Shown piece by piece: positions 16,060 through 20,047 of a stretch of 20,047 bases of DNA. Position 1 is the first letter of the stretch. The number at the start of each line of letters is the position of its first letter. Location: assembly GCA_027046105.1 (NCBI GenBank), contig JALTZQ010000060.1, positions 1 through 20,047 of the forward strand. Direction: 5' to 3'. The position numbers and the translations under genes are program-made. Under the pieces are notes generated by a model. That model did not search any database, was not told the origin of the DNA, and worked only from the letters and a program-made list of their open reading frames with translations. This DNA is from Pyrodictiaceae archaeon (GTDB taxonomy: Archaea; Thermoproteota; Thermoprotei_A; Sulfolobales; Pyrodictiaceae).

Positions 16060-16065
16060 GGACTA

Positions 16066-16374
16066 TCACCCCATGCCAAGGGCCTTTAATAGTTCTCTCT
16101 GGACATCTAGTGGTTTACCCCGCTCTCTTACTGTTGGTAGTCTCGAGACTAGCATGTCTGGCCGCTTTTTCTCGAGTCTTACAATAGCCTCAGTCATTTG
16201 TTCATAGAACTCTGCTGCTATTAATACAAGACCGATATCTGGGTTGGACTCTATATCACGGAGAGCGTTACGTGCCTCCTCAACACTATCGGCAACATAT
16301 ACGGTGGCTCCTATTAGTCTGTACAAGGGTGCAAGAAAGGGGTCTACAACAATAGCCAGCTTCTTCATAGCCAT
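16066..16374 (-). CDS. atpF: A-type ATP synthase subunit F (central stalk)
   Basis: The protein has 102 residues. A Rossmann-like domain reads MKKLAIVVDPFLAPLYRLIGATVY, VADSVEEARNALRDI, and PDIGLVLIAAEFYEQM, with a short C-terminal tail. Subunit F binds D in the rotor and modulates activity. ATG 16374 has GGGGAG eight bases upstream. The frame is open to 16449, but the extra 25 residues do not fit the family and would start before the likely promoter. It is the first gene of the F-E-A-B-D operon. Confidence 0.93.
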   Translation of the reverse strand: MAMKKLAIVVDPFLAPLYRLIGATVYVADSVEEARNALRDIESNPDIGLVLIAAEFYEQMTEAIVRLEKKRPDMLVSRLPTVRERGKPLDVQRELLKALGMG

Positions 16375-16405
16375 TACGTTTTCTCCCCGTTTGCCTTCTG
16401 GAGCG

Positions 16406-16417
16406 AGATATTTTAAG
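16406..16417 (-). promoter_or_regulatory. Main promoter (TATA box) of the atpFEABD operon
   Basis: GCTTAAAATATC on the minus strand lies about 36 bases before the atpF ATG. It leaves room for a short leader with GGGGAG. Confidence 0.58.
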
Positions 16418-16531
16418 CTAATCCACACCACTGTGTGCCGTGGCCACATGGTAGGTTAGGCTGCAGGGATAGGAGCCATAGACCCTTTGCTGCAAGTCCA
16501 TCGATGATTCACTCTAGGAGTCTTGGCGGTG

Positions 16532-18610
16532 ATGCGTATGCGTTTAAGTATCATTGCGAGACCCTTACCGAAGACAGTTATCATTACCCCACGGCCACTC
16601 TATGCCCGTGCACTACGCGAGATCGTAGCATGCGGATGCTTCCACCCAAGTAGTGAGGGTGATGAGAAGCTCAGAAGTTTTGCAAGAAGAGTCCGTGGCG
16701 AAGTAGACATACTGATTGCTAGATTAAACGAATTCCTTGCAAGAATAGGTGGTGGAGCAGAAGCTGAGACTAAAATAGAGGTCACCAGTAACGTTGAGGC
16801 CTCCGTAACGAGGATTGTAGAAGAGACAGCAAAGCTCACAGACAGCGTGGAAACCATCGTCTCTAGACTCGTTGAACTAACAACACCGGGTACGGAAGCC
16901 TGGAGGCTCATAAGTATCCTAAAACTCTACTCATTCCTAGATATAGATCTCGCTGAGCTTGCAAGTAATCGCTACCTGCGTGTAAGGTTTTATCGAGTCC
17001 ACGATAAACAAACTGGCATCTTTGAACACGAGCTTTCCAATATAGATGGAGTCTTAGTCCTGGATGTTGCAAAGGAGGAGAAAGACCATACCCTCTATGC
17101 AGTAATTTACCCCACATTTACCGAGAACAAAGTCCTTGACACCATTAGTAGACTACGTGTTCAAGAGCTACAAGTACCAGAGGGGCTTCCCTCAAACCCA
17201 GCTATAGCGGTAAAGACAATCATGGAAGAAGTTGAAAAGCTGCCTAAAGAGGCGGCAAAGTATCGTCAAAGTCTTATGAAAGCTTTGAAAGCACTTGAAG
17301 CCCTTTCACAACTCCTACGTCTCGTAGAGTCTACTAGACTTACGGGTAGCATGACAATAATTGATGGATACGTTTCACCGGATTCTATCAGTAAGTTACG
17401 TTCGAGACTCGATAAGGCATTAGACGGGGCATTTGTAATAACAACCGAGAAGCCCATGATAGAACATGAGGAGCATGGTGGCGAAGCTCCCATCCCAACA
17501 GAGCTACGCTATCCAAGACCATTAAGAGCCTTCGCTGAATTAATAGAGATATATGGCCATCCAAGACCTCTTGAGATTATCCCCCTAGCATTAACAGCGA
17601 TAACATTGCCAATAATCTTCGGCATGATGTTCCCAGATATGGGCCATGGACTTGTAGTCGCGTTAATAGGGCTATACCTTTACCTTAAGAGCAGTAATGG
17701 CATGAAAGCTGTTGGTCAACTAGCGCTTTACATGGGTATAGCGGGTATGGTGTTTGGATTCCTTGCAGGCGAGTTCTTTGGCGCAGATCCTAGGATCTCT
17801 GGATGGTTAACAGAGCTTTGGCGTGGTAAACCACCATACTCTACACCAGTACATCCAATAGCAGAAGCATACCTCAAAGGACACGAGCTAGAAGCAGAAT
17901 ACGTTAATAAGCTAGTATTGAAGTCCATGTTCATATCACTGACATTAGGCTCGGTACTGCTTACTCTAGCCAGTAGCCTAGGCATAGTTGGCGCAATATT
18001 GCGGCGTGAACGGGAAGAACTCGTCATTGCAGTGGGACGCACTCTTACATTTCTTGGCGTAATGGTGGCATTCCTTGGCGCAGCCTCTATAGGGGGCTTT
18101 GAGGGCTACAAAGCATTAGGGCCTATACTAGTCGCCATGACCGGTATACCTATGGAAATAGAATTGACGAGCCAAATATTACTATATGCCACGATAGCAA
18201 AATTGCTAATATTCACCGGTCTAGCCCTGACATTTATAGCACCAGTACTACTAGGTCATGAATCATTCTCGATGAGGCTTATATCAGGTGGTATGGAGCT
18301 CTTTGATACACTACTATTGGCTGTAGGCAATACAGCATCCTTCATTAGGATAATGGGGCTCATGCTCTCGCACAGTAGCCTGGTCTTTGGCTTCCTAGTT
18401 ATAGCGACACAACTACCAGGTCCTCTCTGGATAATAGTTTATGCATTAGGGAACATACTGGTAATCGGGCTAGAATCTCTTGTAGCAACTGCCCACACAC
18501 TAAGGCTGCACTTCTATGAAATGTATAGTAAGTTCTACCAGGGAGGAGGACTACAATACCTGCCTGTCTTCCTACCAAGAGGAGTTACAGTAGAGGTTAT
18601 AGAAAAATAG
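16532..18610 (+). CDS. atpI: A-type ATP synthase membrane subunit I (a subunit)
   Basis: The protein has 692 residues. The N-terminal half (about 1-350) is soluble with long coiled coils and forms the stator arm. The C-terminal half has about eight membrane helices. Signatures are FGMMFPDMGHGLVVALIGLYL, GMAGMVFGF-type FLAGEFFGA, GNTASFIRIMGLMLSHSSL with the arginine that releases ions from the c-ring, and TLRLHFYEMYSKFYQGGG near the end. The glutamine usually found before the second arginine motif reads histidine (ATAHTLRLH). Possible starts are TTG 16523, ATG 16532 and ATG 16538. I chose ATG 16532 (GGAG eleven bases upstream), but 16538 with GGTGAT is nearly as good. It is transcribed divergently from the F-E-A-B-D operon. 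Confidence 0.95.
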   Translation: MRMRLSIIARPLPKTVIITPRPLYARALREIVACGCFHPSSEGDEKLRSFARRVRGEVDILIARLNEFLARIGGGAEAETKIEVTSNVEASVTRIVEETAKLTDSVETIVSRLVELTTPGTEAWRLISILKLYSFLDIDLAELASNRYLRVRFYRVHDKQTGIFEHELSNIDGVLVLDVAKEEKDHTLYAVIYPTFTENKVLDTISRLRVQELQVPEGLPSNPAIAVKTIMEEVEKLPKEAAKYRQSLMKALKALEALSQLLRLVESTRLTGSMTIIDGYVSPDSISKLRSRLDKALDGAFVITTEKPMIEHEEHGGEAPIPTELRYPRPLRAFAELIEIYGHPRPLEIIPLALTAITLPIIFGMMFPDMGHGLVVALIGLYLYLKSSNGMKAVGQLALYMGIAGMVFGFLAGEFFGADPRISGWLTELWRGKPPYSTPVHPIAEAYLKGHELEAEYVNKLVLKSMFISLTLGSVLLTLASSLGIVGAILRREREELVIAVGRTLTFLGVMVAFLGAASIGGFEGYKALGPILVAMTGIPMEIELTSQILLYATIAKLLIFTGLALTFIAPVLLGHESFSMRLISGGMELFDTLLLAVGNTASFIRIMGLMLSHSSLVFGFLVIATQLPGPLWIIVYALGNILVIGLESLVATAHTLRLHFYEMYSKFYQGGGLQYLPVFLPRGVTVEVIEK

Positions 18611-18631
18611 AGAACGAGAAATACAAATATT

Positions 18632-18653
18632 GATATTTTTTAATCATTTATTC
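18632..18653 (+). terminator. T-rich terminator after atpI
   Basis: GATATTTTTTAATCATTTATT lies 22 bases after the atpI stop, with a six-T run at 18636-18641 and no clear hairpin. The rest of the 162-base gap to the next gene is AT-rich, and I see nothing else in it. Confidence 0.5.
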
Positions 18654-18772
18654 CTAGAGAATTAAGATTTTCCCGGCAATCGACGGTTCATCCCAGCACA
18701 AGAGTTTTCCAATAGTGAACGGAGTTGACTGATAGAGTAATGTTAAGGCTTAAATCTTGGAATGTGTAAGAG

Positions 18773-19090
18773 TTAGCTTGGACAATTATGTGGCCATTTA
18801 TTTTCAAGTATTTCTACAAGTGAACGAATGGACTCTATGCTGTCTTCAACACCATTAGCGTAATCCACTAGGCTATCATAGAGTAGTTCAAAATATAGTT
18901 TGCATGGATAGCTTGGATTTAAGGGACTTACCGCGGGTTCCAATAGTTGTGCTATTTTACGTGCTCTCTTGGGATCTGGGTTCCTTATGAGCTTTGAGAG
19001 CTGTTTCATTATGTCAGTTAGTCTATAGGTAGCATTTGCTGTTATAGTGTCCATCTCACTTAGCTCGTCTTCTAGTATCCACGTAGACAC
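18773..19090 (-). CDS. Conserved-looking small helical protein of unknown function (105 aa)
   Basis: I do not recognise a family. The protein is acidic and almost entirely helical by composition, with two long amphipathic stretches (about 8-50 and 66-96) broken by a proline-rich EPAVSPLNPSYPC. It has two cysteines and no membrane segment or signal peptide. I accept it as a real gene on expression signals. GTG 19090 is preceded by GGAGGTGA with a six-base spacer, one of the best ribosome sites in the window. A strong TATA box lies further upstream. It ends convergent to atpI and is divergent from the ligase-like gene. A helical-bundle or adaptor role is possible but unsupported. Confidence 0.7.
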   Translation of the reverse strand: MSTWILEDELSEMDTITANATYRLTDIMKQLSKLIRNPDPKRARKIAQLLEPAVSPLNPSYPCKLYFELLYDSLVDYANGVEDSIESIRSLVEILENKWPHNCPS

Positions 19091-19127
19091 TCTTCTTCAC
19101 CTCCAGTAGTTGGTTTGTTCTTCGACA

Positions 19128-19137
19128 ATTTATAGGG
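19128..19137 (-). promoter_or_regulatory. TATA box of the small helical protein gene
   Basis: CCTATAAATT on the minus strand lies about 42 bases before GTG 19090. It would start transcription near 19105, just upstream of GGAGGTGA. Confidence 0.62.
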
Positions 19138-19289
19138 CTGTGTACTGGCAGACCGGGCCTATTCTAAAGCAACTGTCTAACATTATAGGAGTGTTTTCCC
19201 ACAACATGCAATTGTGTTCATTGCGCTGGCTTTGAGTATTTTTGTGGCTGCGCTGTGCTAGCCTTAGGTTTTAACTGGGGTTGGTTAGG

Positions 19290-20047
19290 GTGGCAAACTA
19301 TCTATTTAATGTTGTCTCGGTTTTTGAGAAATGGGCTTCTGGTGAGGATATTAGTGAGAAGGAAGTTTATGAGGCTTCAAGGCTTCTAGGGACGCCAACT
19401 CGTAAGCTCGAGGTTTTTCTTCAGAGGTATCGTGATGTTTTTGGGAGAATTATCGAAGAGAGGTGTAGTGATGCACCACGGGGTAGGGTATGTATATACA
19501 CGTGGTCTAGATGGGCGTTTAAGCGGTACTTTCCTGCAGCCCTAGACGCTGGTGGTACTATAGTATGGTATCCGGAGCCGGGTCTTACTAAGTTAGTCTC
19601 TTATCCTTTACATCGTGCATATGACCTTGATGTACATGGTGTAAAGCTGCCCGAGAGCGACCCTGATGCAGCTGTGCCTCGACTAGATGGGTGGCAGGTA
19701 AACTTATACTTTGACGAGATATTGTCGAGATGGGTGTTTTCGACAAGGTATGTGTTGCATAATATGAGGTTTGAGGGTAAGCAGTTGGTTGTTGAAGACT
19801 ATGGTAGGGTAGTTAATCCTCTTGTGGAGACTGCGGAGAAAATAGCTACTCGTAAGGGAGTATATGGTGGTTTGGAGGAGATGAAGGGGTGGACACTGAC
19901 TTTCATGGTGATGGGTGAGGAGCCTGCTTCTGTACGTCGAGGGCTTCCAGATCCAGATGAGTATGAAAACTATGACTTAGTTCTTATTGCCGCACGCAAG
20001 CCTAACGGTGAGCTTGTACCACCATTTTCTGAGGAACTGAATGGGCT
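19290..20047 (+). CDS. RNA ligase-like nucleotidyltransferase (T4 Rnl1-type fold), 3' truncated by window edge
   Basis: The frame runs open from GTG 19290 to the window end (252 residues visible), with a stop just upstream at 19272. TTG 19281 is an alternative start. The visible order resembles Rnl1-type RNA ligases: LTKLVSYPLHRAYDL (family: ISFP-HKFFN), then VPRLDGWQVNLYFD where the nucleotidylation motif KxDG should be, VFSTRYVLHNM (family: STR), and GWTLTFMVMGEEP where the yTFEL motif IIIa is expected. YDLVLIAARKPNGELV (family: L-LIG-R--TGE) follows. The lysine that forms the covalent AMP intermediate reads arginine, and the motif IIIa glutamate reads methionine. It may be an inactive or re-purposed relative. 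An N-terminal helical region of about 60 residues precedes the domain. The assignment is by eye. Confidence 0.5.
   Translation, partial: MANYLFNVVSVFEKWASGEDISEKEVYEASRLLGTPTRKLEVFLQRYRDVFGRIIEERCSDAPRGRVCIYTWSRWAFKRYFPAALDAGGTIVWYPEPGLTKLVSYPLHRAYDLDVHGVKLPESDPDAAVPRLDGWQVNLYFDEILSRWVFSTRYVLHNMRFEGKQLVVEDYGRVVNPLVETAEKIATRKGVYGGLEEMKGWTLTFMVMGEEPASVRRGLPDPDEYENYDLVLIAARKPNGELVPPFSEELNG

Noticed and set aside
16600..16911. Minus-strand open frame opposite atpI
   Set aside because: It is a low-complexity serine-rich shadow of the coiled-coil region of atpI, with no ribosome site.
19200..19216. CACAA...TTGTG inverted repeat between the last two genes
   Set aside because: It has only five-base arms in AT-rich intergenic DNA with no fixed relation to either promoter, so it is not distinguishable from chance.
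1..20047. Mobile elements, CRISPR arrays, integrases, defence islands
   Set aside because: No transposase or integrase motifs, regularly spaced repeats or att-like duplications at the tRNA were seen. Gene content is mostly core chromosome.

Overview
The window is a 20 kb piece of a hyperthermophilic archaeal chromosome, most likely a crenarchaeon of the Desulfurococcales type (Thermoproteota). The reasons are archaeal TATA-box promoters, frequent TTG and GTG starts preceded by GGTG/GGAG ribosome sites, ribosomal protein eS26, an archaeal-type prolyl-tRNA synthetase, the archaeal D-aminoacyl-tRNA deacylase DTD2, an A-type ATP synthase, and a tRNA-Ser gene carrying a small intron at position 37/38. 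I cannot name the genus. I see no insertion sequence, integrase, CRISPR array or rRNA gene.

Left part (1-5850): the 3' end of a spermidine-synthase-like gene, then tRNA-Ser(CGA). A minus-strand group follows. In transcription order it is a HerA-like ATPase, a small multidrug-export-like membrane protein, an orphan TadC-type (T2SF) membrane protein, a KaiC/Rad55-type ATPase with a degenerate second half, and a 142-residue protein that reads like a stripped GGDEF/palm domain. The last two probably have their own promoter.

Middle part (5850-9830): a CPBP membrane protease and a UPF0145 protein share a minus-strand operon, divergent from the eS26 gene. A TrmY-like SPOUT methyltransferase follows eS26 and converges on proS. 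Nested inverted repeats lie between those two.

ATP synthase part (9950-18610): subunits F-E-A-B-D form a tight minus-strand operon. Subunit I is transcribed divergently from it. The proteolipid K is split off on the far side of dtdA. Subunits C and G/H are not in the window. The catalytic P-loop of A, the degenerate one of B, the carboxylate of K and the arginine of I are all readable, so the machine looks functional and probably proton-driven.

Right end (18611-20047): a small helical protein of unknown function with a very good promoter and ribosome site. Divergent from it is the 5' part of a gene resembling T4 Rnl1-type RNA ligases, in which the nucleophile lysine position reads arginine.

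Most worth following up are the GGDEF-like minimal palm protein next to a KaiC-like ATPase, the RNA-ligase-like protein with altered catalytic residues, and the HerA/T2SF membrane cluster.
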